This document shows, piece after piece, positions 26,517 through 35,378 of a stretch of DNA of 48,978 bases. The DNA is taken from positions 1 through 48,978 of the forward strand of contig VGYC01000029.1 in NCBI GenBank assembly GCA_016873095.1. Direction: 5' to 3'. Source of the DNA: Planctomycetota bacterium. GTDB lineage: Bacteria; Planctomycetota; Planctomycetia; Gemmatales; Gemmataceae. A program made the position numbers and the translations under genes. Each line of letters opens with the position of its first letter. Position 1 is the first letter of the stretch. The notes beneath the pieces are model-generated. The model worked only from the letters and a program-made list of their open reading frames with translations, was not told the origin of the DNA and ran no database searches.

Positions 26517-27644
26517 ATGCGTCAACCGCAAGGCCTGACTCGACGAGCTTTGACAGCGCAAGGGTTGACCCGGCAAGGTTCGAACCGGCAGGGCTTCACC
26601 CTGGTGGAAATGCTCGTGGCCATGGCGCTCACACTGTTCATCATGGTCATCCTGTCACAAGCGTTCATCGCCGCCCTCGACACGTTTCGCGGGCTGAAGG
26701 CCATCGGCGACATGGACGAGGGGCTGCGCACGACCGTGAACAGCCTGCGCGCGGACCTGTTGCTGGATCATCTGACAGACGCGACCGGCAAGCCGATCCG
26801 CTTGAAAAGCCTGGCCGTCCCGACGGAAGGATTCTTCCGCGTCCAGCAGGGCGTTAGCGGCGCCGCGGAAGCGACGGACTGGGAGCGCATCTCGTCCTAT
26901 CCAAACGCGGCCATGCTTTCGCGACGCGAAGCGACGCACATACTGCATTTCTCAGTCTACGCCAAGGACATTTACCTGGCGGGGGGGACCACGGTGGTCA
27001 ACCGGCCGGAGAATTTCTTCGTTGCCGCCGTCAAGCCGAAGGCGCTCGGCGCTTCACGACTGCTGGACAATGCCATTGACTTCGTCTACCCCACGGGCGG
27101 CGTCACGCCGCACCGCAACGGTGACACCGTGAGCAGCCTCTGGGCCGAAGTCGCCTACGCCATCGATCCTGTTCAACAGGGCACGACCGACCTGCCCAAT
27201 GGCGGCGCTTCCGGGACGGGAACGCCGCTGTATCGCCTGTGTCGCTGGCAGTATCTGGTGCCGGCCGACAACGCCAACCTCAACAACGGCACCAAAGAGC
27301 CATTTGCCGATCGCGCGAAGTATTACAAGAGCGTGAGCTGTCAGGCCGACGTCGTGCCGACGGATCTCTGGTTCAACAGCCCGGCGGACCTGAAGGCCGG
27401 CAAGCGGCGCTTTGTGAATACCGACACGGACGGCCGCACGATCCTGCTCAATAACGTGGTGTCATTCTCCGTGCAACTCATGAAGGCAGGCGAGGCCGAT
27501 TTCTCGGATGTGGGCGCCGCCACCCCTTATGACACCAGCAGCGTCATCTTGCCGGTGCCGCTCGTGGCCGTGCAGATTTCGGTTCGCGTCTGGGACGCCA
27601 AGACCCAGAGCACCCGGCAGATCACGATCATTCAAGATATGTGA
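26517..27644 (+). CDS. Minor pseudopilin (GspJ/PilW-like)
   Basis: A 375-residue protein with signal RQGFTLVEMLVAMALTLFIMVILSQAFIAAL, typical of PilW/GspJ. The leader holds a short internal repeat (GLTRRALTAQGLTRQGSNRQG). GAGG lies seven bases upstream of the ATG. The long C-terminal domain has no motifs I recognise. With the GspI-like gene before and the GspK-like gene after it, it completes a G-H-I-J-K order, so a minor pseudopilin function at the fibre tip is inferred. Confidence 0.85.
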   Translation: MRQPQGLTRRALTAQGLTRQGSNRQGFTLVEMLVAMALTLFIMVILSQAFIAALDTFRGLKAIGDMDEGLRTTVNSLRADLLLDHLTDATGKPIRLKSLAVPTEGFFRVQQGVSGAAEATDWERISSYPNAAMLSRREATHILHFSVYAKDIYLAGGTTVVNRPENFFVAAVKPKALGASRLLDNAIDFVYPTGGVTPHRNGDTVSSLWAEVAYAIDPVQQGTTDLPNGGASGTGTPLYRLCRWQYLVPADNANLNNGTKEPFADRAKYYKSVSCQADVVPTDLWFNSPADLKAGKRRFVNTDTDGRTILLNNVVSFSVQLMKAGEADFSDVGAATPYDTSSVILPVPLVAVQISVRVWDAKTQSTRQITIIQDM

Positions 27645-27764
27645 GTCGATTTTTGATTGGTAAGTTTTGATTTCGATTGCAGAACGCGCAGCCATCGTAC
27701 AGGTATTTTCATCCCGTCGCCGTGGTGTGGTTCGCAGGTTGTGGGGGCATCGAGGAGAAGAGTC

Positions 27765-30700
27765 ATGGTATTTGTTCCAGAAATGTTGACGGCGGGAACC
27801 GCGGGCAAGGAACGTCGCGGCGTGGTGCTGCTGGTGGTCATGGCGCTGCTCGCGCTGTTTGCCGCCGTCGGGCTGAGCTTCGTCTTCTATGCAGATTCGG
27901 AGGCGGCGGCATCCATGACGTTCCGCGAGGCGGCGGACATCGGCGTTGACCATTACAACGTCGAGGCCCTGGCCAACTTCTTTCTCGCCCAGTTCCTGTA
28001 CGACGGCGACGACACCAACGGCGTCTACTCGGCGATGCGCGGCCATAGCCTGGCCCGCAACATGTACGGTTACCAGGCGGGCGCGATCAACTGCGCCGCC
28101 TTCAGCGGTCTGGGACGGGCACACTTCAACCAGACGGCGGCGGCCATCAACGGGCAGGACAACTTCAACCTCCTCAACTACACATACTATCCTTCGGATA
28201 ACTTCATCCGCGACCCCGAGCGCATGGGCCATCGCGCAGACAACAAGGCGGCCCAGACCAATCCGTTCGTGGCCAGCAATGTCTCGTACACCTATCCGGA
28301 CCACAACAACGTCTACCTGGGGGCAGTGAACGCCAGCTGGGAGGTGCTGCTGCAATCGTACCGCCGTCCGTGGCTGGGCGCCGGCAAGTACAACATGCTC
28401 CAACCCGATCCCACCTGGAACCCGGTGCTGTACGCCAGCTTGCCGGATGCCGACGGCGGCGGCCACGTCAAGAACCTCGAGAATTCGCCCGGCACCGTCT
28501 ACTACGACGGCATGGGCAACAAGAAGTACTACAAGAACGACAGCTACTGGATGGATCTCGGCTTTCCAACGCTGGTTGCCAACGGCGTCAAGTACAGGCC
28601 ATTGTTCGCGCCGCTGATCATCGATTTGGACGGCAAGCTGAACCTGAACGCGCACGGCAATATCCGCGCGGCGGGCAATAATCATGCCTCGAGCCACGGC
28701 ATCGGCCCGTGGGAAGTCAACCTGGCCCGGGCCATGACCAACCAGCCAGACCTGGCCAAGCTCTTCCTGGGCACGACGATTGCCATGAAGACATACAAGG
28801 GCCGCTACGGTCCCAACGGCAAGCCTGCCAGCGGCGGCACATTCAGCTTTCCGGCCGCCCCCTACTATTCACGCCTGGATCTGAATGGGGTCGATTCGAG
28901 CGCCGCACCGTCAGCGAAGTTCTTGCTGCCCGGCGAGGGAGGCAACCCAAATCCTGGCTATTACCCATGGCCGTACTACGATGCCAACGCGTATGGCGAC
29001 CCCCAGGACCTGACCGATCATCCGGGACTTTTCAATGCGCTGACGGCAGTCGCGGACGACCGCATTTTCGACTGGACCGATCAGGAGGCGTTGTTGCGCT
29101 ATGGCCTGAAGGGAAGCATCGGCAGCAAGTCGGAACTGTTTCAGCTCTACCCGAACTTCGGGACCATTCCGCGCGTACGCGGCCTGGTGGGTTCCAAGAG
29201 TTTCGACGTGGGCCGGCCGGGGGCGACCGGCTGGCTGATACCGACCGATGCCGCCCATGTTCCGTACGACTGGAAGTCCGGCGACCCGTACCCGATGGCG
29301 GCCGCTTCGCCGTTTCCCTCGGCCAGCTTCCCCGCCACGCCGACCGCCGAATTCGGCGCCGGCTGGAGCGGCGCCAACATCGGCCTGGGCAAGCTGGACC
29401 TCAATCGCGTGCTGTCGGGCTATCCGGGAGTGGATGGGACGACGGGGCAGATCACCGACCTGCCAGGCTTCAACGCAGCGCAGAGCGAACGCCAGCAGTT
29501 CGCCCGCGACATCTACAACCGGCTGCGCCTGGTGACCACCGGCAAGTCGCCGACCGTTTTCCCGACCAAGGGGACGGATGAGTGGAACGCGCTGCGCTGG
29601 CTGGCCCAGCTGGCCGTCAACATGGTTGACTTCCGCGACTCGGACGATTACATCACGCCCTTCAACTGGGACACGACCGACAACTCGGATGCCGAGCGCT
29701 GGGTGTACGGCACGGAGTTGCCGAAGCTGGTCATCAACGAAAGCTATGTCGAGGTGATCACGGACACGGCCGATCCGCTCGATGGCGCCATGAAAGCGAC
29801 GATGCCGTACCGCGTCAACATCTGGGTGGAGTTGCTGAACCCGAAGAAGGACGACGGCGCGGGGACAAACACGGCGCGGTTGCAGATCCCGGCGGTGGGC
29901 GCGTCGCCGATGGTCCCGTCCTACAAGCTGACGATCGCGGCGCCGCCCGGCTCCGGGTCGCCGTTCATCGATCTGAACACCGGCAAGCCGGACCCGAGCA
30001 ACACCAAGCTGGAGGTCGCCGACTTCTCGCCCGAAGGGGCGCCGACGCCACAACCACTGGCGGGCGTGGATGTGCACCTGGTCCTGCCGGCCAACACGAA
30101 CTACTCCGGGACCAACGGCAAAAACGAGGGCTTCTATCTGCTCGGCCCCAAGGACGATTTCCCATCCACGGCCGGAGCGACGCCAACGCCGCCGCTGGCG
30201 ACGCTGCGCGTCAAGGAACAGACACTGAGCGGAGTCAAGAGCGCGATGACCTACACGATTCCGAACAGCACGCTGCCGGCCAACTTCCCCAGCCACAACC
30301 TGTTCCTGCGCCGGCTGGCGTGTCCGTATCTGCCCGAGCAGTCCGACCCCAAGGCTGCCAATTACAATCCGTACATCACCGTGGATTATGTGACGAGCGT
30401 ACCGGCGCGGGACGGCGTCAAGAATGACACGGTCATCGGCCCGCGGACGCCGACGGCCATCTATGCCCGTCGCGCGGTCGGCCGCATGCAGCCCTACGCC
30501 GCGCACAGCTCGCAGCAGGTCAACCAGGACCCGAGCACGGCCAACACCAATCAGCCGCAGCACACGTTCTTCAGGCACAACGGTCGCGAGGCCAGCGCCC
30601 CGACCAACAGCGCGACGCTCACGCAGCCGTTCAACTGGCTGGTGCAGATGGATCGCTTTCTGACGAGCCCGGTGGAGATCATGCAGGTGGCGGCGTTTCA

Positions 30701-31805
30701 GCCGTATCAGCTGACGCAGCAGTTCATCACGGGCAATGCCGCCAATCAGAAATACACGCACCGGGCGCCGTGGTTCGATCCGGCGACGAGGCTGTACCGC
30801 TTCTTCGAGTTCGCCGAGGTTCGCAGTCTGGGGATCGGAGTTTCCACGGGCGGCCGTATCCCCGGCAAGATCAACGTCAACACGATCTACGGCCCGGAGA
30901 AGGGAGCCGACACGGGCGATATCGAGATCTTCCGGGCGCTAGCCGATGCTCAGGGGATCAGCTCCTTCACGGCCGCGGACGTGGACACGATCTTCTCGCG
31001 CATGCTGGCGGCCCGCAACGGCGGCGGCGGCACCCCGGGAATCCCAGGGTCGAACGGCCTGAACGAAAGGCCGTTCAAGAGCTTGGCCACCGGCAATATC
31101 GCCTCCGGCGATCCGCAGTTTCCGCTGGGCAGCGGCATCGACGACACGCTGCTGCGCGTCGATCCGGTGGACAACACCAAGCGGCTGTTCGAGTTCAACC
31201 CCGCCGCCGGGTCGAACCCGCACCTGAAGTTGGAACTGCTCAACAAGATCTTCAACAACGTGACGACGCGCAGCAACGTCTTCGCGGTCTGGCTCACGGT
31301 GGGCTTCTTCGAGGTCGTGGACGACACGGTGAAACCGGCCAGGCTCGGCGCCGAGATCGGCCGCGCGTCGAACAAGCACATCCGCCACCGCATCTTCGCC
31401 ATGGTGGACCGCACGCAGCTGAAGTTGTTCCCGAAAATGGGGGCAGTGCTCACCGGCAAAGTTTCGGGCACAACCCCAGGAACGCAGACCATAACTTGCC
31501 AGACCAAGAGTATCGATGGCGTCAATAGCACGCGCTGGGATATTCAGCCGGGCATGCTGCTCGAGATCGATTCCGGCAGCGGTAACACCGAAACCGTTGT
31601 GGTCTTGCCAGGCGTAACCCTTGGCTCTCCTGGTTCATTCAGTGCGATTTTCACGCGCAATGTTGGCGCAACCGTGAACATCACCTGCCGCGGCAACCCT
31701 GGTCCGGTGTCGTCGTCGAACCCGGCGGTGCCCCCGGGCACGAATCCGACCTACGACTTTCGTCAGGATCCGGCGGTAGTGACCTATTTTGGGGTCATCG
31801 ACTAG
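27765..31805 (+). CDS. Very large GspK/PilX-like protein
   Basis: A 1346-residue protein. The N-terminus (ERRGVVLLVVMALLALFAAVGLSFVFYADSEA) has the RGV-hydrophobic pattern of GspK/PilX minor pseudopilins, which lack the FTLxE form. The remainder is a long extracellular-type sequence rich in Asn, Pro, Gly and aromatic residues with no catalytic motif I recognise. Classical GspK is about 330 residues, so this is about four times longer. The ATG at 27765 is chosen because GAGGAG lies seven bases upstream; an earlier in-frame start at 27657 lacks one. It is the last gene of the operon and is followed by a hairpin. A tip-cap or adhesin role is inferred from position and is not shown. Confidence 0.75.
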   Translation: MVFVPEMLTAGTAGKERRGVVLLVVMALLALFAAVGLSFVFYADSEAAASMTFREAADIGVDHYNVEALANFFLAQFLYDGDDTNGVYSAMRGHSLARNMYGYQAGAINCAAFSGLGRAHFNQTAAAINGQDNFNLLNYTYYPSDNFIRDPERMGHRADNKAAQTNPFVASNVSYTYPDHNNVYLGAVNASWEVLLQSYRRPWLGAGKYNMLQPDPTWNPVLYASLPDADGGGHVKNLENSPGTVYYDGMGNKKYYKNDSYWMDLGFPTLVANGVKYRPLFAPLIIDLDGKLNLNAHGNIRAAGNNHASSHGIGPWEVNLARAMTNQPDLAKLFLGTTIAMKTYKGRYGPNGKPASGGTFSFPAAPYYSRLDLNGVDSSAAPSAKFLLPGEGGNPNPGYYPWPYYDANAYGDPQDLTDHPGLFNALTAVADDRIFDWTDQEALLRYGLKGSIGSKSELFQLYPNFGTIPRVRGLVGSKSFDVGRPGATGWLIPTDAAHVPYDWKSGDPYPMAAASPFPSASFPATPTAEFGAGWSGANIGLGKLDLNRVLSGYPGVDGTTGQITDLPGFNAAQSERQQFARDIYNRLRLVTTGKSPTVFPTKGTDEWNALRWLAQLAVNMVDFRDSDDYITPFNWDTTDNSDAERWVYGTELPKLVINESYVEVITDTADPLDGAMKATMPYRVNIWVELLNPKKDDGAGTNTARLQIPAVGASPMVPSYKLTIAAPPGSGSPFIDLNTGKPDPSNTKLEVADFSPEGAPTPQPLAGVDVHLVLPANTNYSGTNGKNEGFYLLGPKDDFPSTAGATPTPPLATLRVKEQTLSGVKSAMTYTIPNSTLPANFPSHNLFLRRLACPYLPEQSDPKAANYNPYITVDYVTSVPARDGVKNDTVIGPRTPTAIYARRAVGRMQPYAAHSSQQVNQDPSTANTNQPQHTFFRHNGREASAPTNSATLTQPFNWLVQMDRFLTSPVEIMQVAAFQPYQLTQQFITGNAANQKYTHRAPWFDPATRLYRFFEFAEVRSLGIGVSTGGRIPGKINVNTIYGPEKGADTGDIEIFRALADAQGISSFTAADVDTIFSRMLAARNGGGGTPGIPGSNGLNERPFKSLATGNIASGDPQFPLGSGIDDTLLRVDPVDNTKRLFEFNPAAGSNPHLKLELLNKIFNNVTTRSNVFAVWLTVGFFEVVDDTVKPARLGAEIGRASNKHIRHRIFAMVDRTQLKLFPKMGAVLTGKVSGTTPGTQTITCQTKSIDGVNSTRWDIQPGMLLEIDSGSGNTETVVVLPGVTLGSPGSFSAIFTRNVGATVNITCRGNPGPVSSSNPAVPPGTNPTYDFRQDPAVVTYFGVID

Positions 31806-31824
31806 CAGGACGGCTCTTGACGTT

Positions 31825-31860
31825 TCCTGACCCGTCCGTGCGACCAGGGACGGGTCAGGA
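31825..31860 (+). terminator. Hairpin terminator of the pilus/secretion operon
   Basis: TCCTGACCCGTCC (31825-31837), a 10-nt loop, then its exact reverse complement (31848-31860). It lies 20 nt after the stop of the GspK-like gene. No T tract follows, so it may act with Rho or mainly as an mRNA 3' stabiliser. Confidence 0.6.
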
Positions 31861-31901
31861 GATCGACAATCCTCGGCCGTCACACGGCCGTGCTGAGGCG
31901 A

Positions 31902-31918
31902 CAACGCTGGCAGCGTTG
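31902..31918. repeat. Single REP-like palindrome
   Basis: CAACGCT, loop GGC, AGCGTTG, preceded by TGCTGAGGCG and followed by CCCACGC. The loop GGC and the GTGG-type head on the minus strand match the REP-like units at 18195 and 37926 with compensating stem changes. The hairpin at 38351 shares the loop and similar flanks. Confidence 0.5.
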
Positions 31919-31954
31919 CCCACGCGACTGCGTTCACAGATTTCCGCATCGATG

Positions 31955-31992
31955 TTTCATGTCACGATGGTATCAGCCTCGGTGACATGAAA
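31955..31992. repeat. 11-bp inverted repeat upstream of the kinase gene
   Basis: TTTCATGTCAC (31955-31965) and its exact reverse complement (31982-31992) are separated by 16 nt. It lies about 90 nt upstream of the predicted kinase promoter. The rest of the 337-nt gap between 31806 and 32142 holds no gene that I can support. Confidence 0.6.
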
Positions 31993-32081
31993 ATCATTCT
32001 TGGCGGGCAGCGAAGTATCATGGATTCAGGACCGTTGCCTGCGCCGCTCTCAATCACGCTTGGTCCGCAGCATGGATGATC

Positions 32082-32110
32082 TGCACAGCGACCTGCGCAG
32101 CAATTATAAT
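32082..32110 (+). promoter_or_regulatory. Predicted promoter of the kinase-WD40 gene
   Basis: A perfect -10 box TATAAT (32105-32110) has TGCACA (32082-32087, four of six matches to TTGACA) exactly 17 nt upstream. Transcription would begin near 32117, leaving a leader of about 26 nt. The start codon itself has no clear Shine-Dalgarno sequence. Confidence 0.5.
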
Positions 32111-32142
32111 GCATACGCCCGTTGACCGCTTAGCTGAACATC

Positions 32143-35100
32143 ATGTCCGACGCACCGAAAGAGACCGGCAGCGATCCGACCCTCGTGGAAGGACTCGGCG
32201 GCGGCGCGCCCATCACCGGCAAGTGGCTCGAGGGGCCGGAGCATGAACCGATCGGCAGTGTCCACCTCGGCGCCGGCGGTCCACTGGTGCGTTTCGGCGA
32301 ATACGAGCTGCAGGAGGAGATCGGCCGGGGCGGCATGGGGGTCGTCTACAAGGCCCGGCATGTGCGGCTCAACCGCATCGTCGCCTTGAAGATGATCATG
32401 GGCGGCGCCCTGGCCGACAAGGACGACCTGTACCGTTTCGAGACCGAGGCCGCCGCGGCCGCTCAGCTCCAGCATCCCGGCATCGTCGCGCTCTACGAAG
32501 TCGGTACGCACGACAGTCAGCCGTACTTCAGCATGGAGTACATCTCCGGACACAACCTTGCCCAGGCGGTGGCGACCGGACCGTTGCCCAGCCGGCTGGC
32601 CGCTCGCTACCTCGAGCTTACCGCCCGGGCCGTTCATTACGCCCACACGCACGGCATCATCCATCGCGACCTCAAACCGGCCAATGTGCTGCTGCAGATC
32701 AACGATGGCCGGCTACAGGCGGACGGTCTCGGCGCCGCATCCGCGAGCGCGTCGGACATCCACCACCTGGAAAGCGCGATTCCCAAGGTGACGGATTTCG
32801 GTCTGGCCAAGGTGATCGCCATGGATTCAGGCCGCACCCGCACCGGAGCCGTGCTGGGGACGCCGAGCTACATGTCGCCGGAACAGGCGGCCGGCAGCAA
32901 GTCGGTGAGCTCGGCCAGCGACGTTTACAGCCTGGGCGCCATCCTGTACGAGTTGATCACGTCCAAGCCGCCGTTTCGCGGCGAGACGACGCTGGGCACG
33001 CTCGCGCAAGTTGCCGATCTCGATCCGATCCTGCCGCGCGTCCTCAATGCCGAGGTCGATCGCGACCTGGAGACGATCTGCCTGAAGTGCCTGGAGAAGG
33101 ACCCGGCCCGGCGCTACGCCTCGGCCGAGGCACTCGCCGACGACCTGCACCGCTACCTGGAAGGCGAACCGATCGCGGCACGGCGGATGAGCGCCCTGCG
33201 GCGAACGGTGCGCTGGTGCCGCCGGCATCCGGCGGCAGCCGTGTTGCTGACGCTGGTGCTGCTGGCGCCGCTGGCATTCGGCGTTCTTCACTGGCAGATC
33301 GCCCGCGAGGAACGCGAGCTGCGCGATCTCTCCGAGATTCGCGAACGCGGCATGCGCAGGCTCCTGTACCTGGCCCAGGTCCGCCAGGCTCATCAGGCTC
33401 TCGACCAGTCCGACCAGGATCGGGCCATCGACCTGCTGCGCCGCTGGCTGCCGCGCAAGGGCCAGGACGACCTGCGCGACTGGGAGTGGTACTACCTCTG
33501 GGACCTCTGCCAGGGACGCTATTCCCTGCGCGCCTATCAAGGACAGGCGGTCGCTGCGATCTATCGCCCCGGTCACACACAGCTCATCAGCGCCGGCGGG
33601 CCGGTCGGCAAGCCGGGGGAAATTCGCGTCTGGGACGCCGACACCGGCAAACCCGTTCGCAGATGGGCCGCGCACGCCAACGCCATCACGGCCATCGCCT
33701 GCAGTTCGGACGGCAAGCGGCTCGCTTCCGCCAGTTTCGACCGCACGGTACACCTCTGGGATCCGGACACGGGAATCGAGATTCAGAAACTCGGACATCG
33801 CGACAACGTCCGGGCCATTGCCTTCGCTCCCGACGGCAAGCGGCTTGCCAGCGCCGGCGCCGACAAGATTATCCGGCTCTGGGCGCCGGACCCCAGACAA
33901 GCGAGCCGCTGGATCGAGATTCGCTCCTGGCAGGCGCACGCAAGCGTCATTCTTGCAATCGCCTTTTCGCCCGACGGCAACTGGCTCGCATCCGGCGGGA
34001 CCGACCGCAAGGTGAAGCTGTGGCATGCTGACTCCGGCCAGCTTGCGCACACGTTCGAGGGCCACGAGGGCGAGATCGCCTGCCTTGCCTTCAGCCGGAT
34101 CGGCACCATCCTGGTCTCCGGCGGCGGGCGGGGCAGCAATCAGGGTGAACTGCGCTGGTGGAACGTCGCGAAGAAGGAAGCGCTCACTCATCACTACGGG
34201 CTTTCCGACAAGGTGTTGACGGTGGCGATGGGACCGGAAGGACGGCTCGCTGCCGGCGGCTCCGATGGACTCGTCCGTATCTGGGACAAGATACAGTCGA
34301 GCGAGCCGATCGTATTTCGCGGCGACCTCATGCGGGTCCAGGGGCTGGCGTACAGCCCGGACGGCGACCACCTGGCCACGGCGGGTGGCTCGGGGCGAGT
34401 CAACATCTTCAACAGCGATGGCGGACAGGGGTTCGTCACCTTGACCGCAAAGCTGCACGCCGGCGCAATTGCATTCAACGCGACCGGCCGCTTGCTCGCC
34501 GCGGCCGGTCGCGGCCAGCAAGCCGTGGGCGAAGTCGCCGTCTGGGACATCGAGCAACGCAAGACCGTAGCCTCGTTCAAGGAAGAGACGGGCGCGATCA
34601 CCGCGCTGGCGTTTGGCAAGGACGAGTTCCTGCTGGCCGTTGCGGGCGCGGATCGCAACATTCGCCTCCTCGACGTCAAGGACCCGACCAAGGCGCCGCT
34701 GATGCTGCGCGGGCACGCCGACCGAATTCTGGCCGTGGCCTTTGATGCCGCCGGCGACCGGCTCGCTTCCGGCTGCGACGACGGCAGCATCCGCCTCTGG
34801 AACGCACGCACGGGCAGTCTCGACAGGGTGCTGGCCGCCGACCCGGATGCAGCGACCGGGCACAGGAATAGCGTCGTCGCCGTCGCGTTCAGTCCGAATG
34901 GCCGGCTGCTGGCATCCGGCAGCTTTGACAAGACGGTGCGCGTCTGGGACGTGGACACGGGTCAGTCGTTCGTGCTCAGCGGCCACGGCGGCACCACCCG
35001 TGCCGTGACCTTCAGTCCCGACGGCTCGCAGGTGGCCTCAGCCAGTACCGACAAGACAGTTCGCCTCTGGGATCTGCAAACGCACAAGGAGCATCTGCGC

Positions 35101-35337
35101 CTGGAAGGCTCGCCGGGACAGGTCCTGTCGCTGGCGTTTCATCCGGGCGGCCGACGGCTGGCCAGTGTCGGTCAGGACAGCTCGGTATGGATCTGGGACC
35201 TGGTGACGACGCAGGAAATCCTGAAGCTGGACGGACCGGCCAACGCGCTGTCAGCCGTCGCCTTCAGCCCTGGCGGCCGCCGCCTCGCCGCCGCCGGCGG
35301 CAACCGCATCCGCGTCTGGGAAGCGCCGCATCCGTGA
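32143..35337 (+). CDS. Membrane Ser/Thr protein kinase fused to WD40 propellers
   Basis: A 1064-residue protein. The Hanks-type kinase domain spans about 54-340: glycine loop GRGGMGVVYK (61-70), Lys83 in ALK, catalytic loop HRDLKPAN (174-181), DFG (218-220) and SPE (245-247), all intact, so it should be active. Between the catalytic loop and DFG lies an extra stretch of about 30 residues (INDGRLQADGLGAASASASD and on). One transmembrane helix follows (about 364-385). The C-terminal part, about 455-1064, has around 13 WD40 repeats with TVRVWDVDTGQ, TVRLWDLQTHKE and similar motifs. Topology puts the kinase in the cytoplasm and the propellers outside the inner membrane. This architecture is common in Gemmata-type planctomycetes; targets are unknown. 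Confidence 0.95.
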   Translation: MSDAPKETGSDPTLVEGLGGGAPITGKWLEGPEHEPIGSVHLGAGGPLVRFGEYELQEEIGRGGMGVVYKARHVRLNRIVALKMIMGGALADKDDLYRFETEAAAAAQLQHPGIVALYEVGTHDSQPYFSMEYISGHNLAQAVATGPLPSRLAARYLELTARAVHYAHTHGIIHRDLKPANVLLQINDGRLQADGLGAASASASDIHHLESAIPKVTDFGLAKVIAMDSGRTRTGAVLGTPSYMSPEQAAGSKSVSSASDVYSLGAILYELITSKPPFRGETTLGTLAQVADLDPILPRVLNAEVDRDLETICLKCLEKDPARRYASAEALADDLHRYLEGEPIAARRMSALRRTVRWCRRHPAAAVLLTLVLLAPLAFGVLHWQIAREERELRDLSEIRERGMRRLLYLAQVRQAHQALDQSDQDRAIDLLRRWLPRKGQDDLRDWEWYYLWDLCQGRYSLRAYQGQAVAAIYRPGHTQLISAGGPVGKPGEIRVWDADTGKPVRRWAAHANAITAIACSSDGKRLASASFDRTVHLWDPDTGIEIQKLGHRDNVRAIAFAPDGKRLASAGADKIIRLWAPDPRQASRWIEIRSWQAHASVILAIAFSPDGNWLASGGTDRKVKLWHADSGQLAHTFEGHEGEIACLAFSRIGTILVSGGGRGSNQGELRWWNVAKKEALTHHYGLSDKVLTVAMGPEGRLAAGGSDGLVRIWDKIQSSEPIVFRGDLMRVQGLAYSPDGDHLATAGGSGRVNIFNSDGGQGFVTLTAKLHAGAIAFNATGRLLAAAGRGQQAVGEVAVWDIEQRKTVASFKEETGAITALAFGKDEFLLAVAGADRNIRLLDVKDPTKAPLMLRGHADRILAVAFDAAGDRLASGCDDGSIRLWNARTGSLDRVLAADPDAATGHRNSVVAVAFSPNGRLLASGSFDKTVRVWDVDTGQSFVLSGHGGTTRAVTFSPDGSQVASASTDKTVRLWDLQTHKEHLRLEGSPGQVLSLAFHPGGRRLASVGQDSSVWIWDLVTTQEILKLDGPANALSAVAFSPGGRRLAAAGGNRIRVWEAPHP

Positions 35338-35378
35338 TTCGCCCCGGCAAACTGCCCGCAATTCGTCCCCCCCATGAT

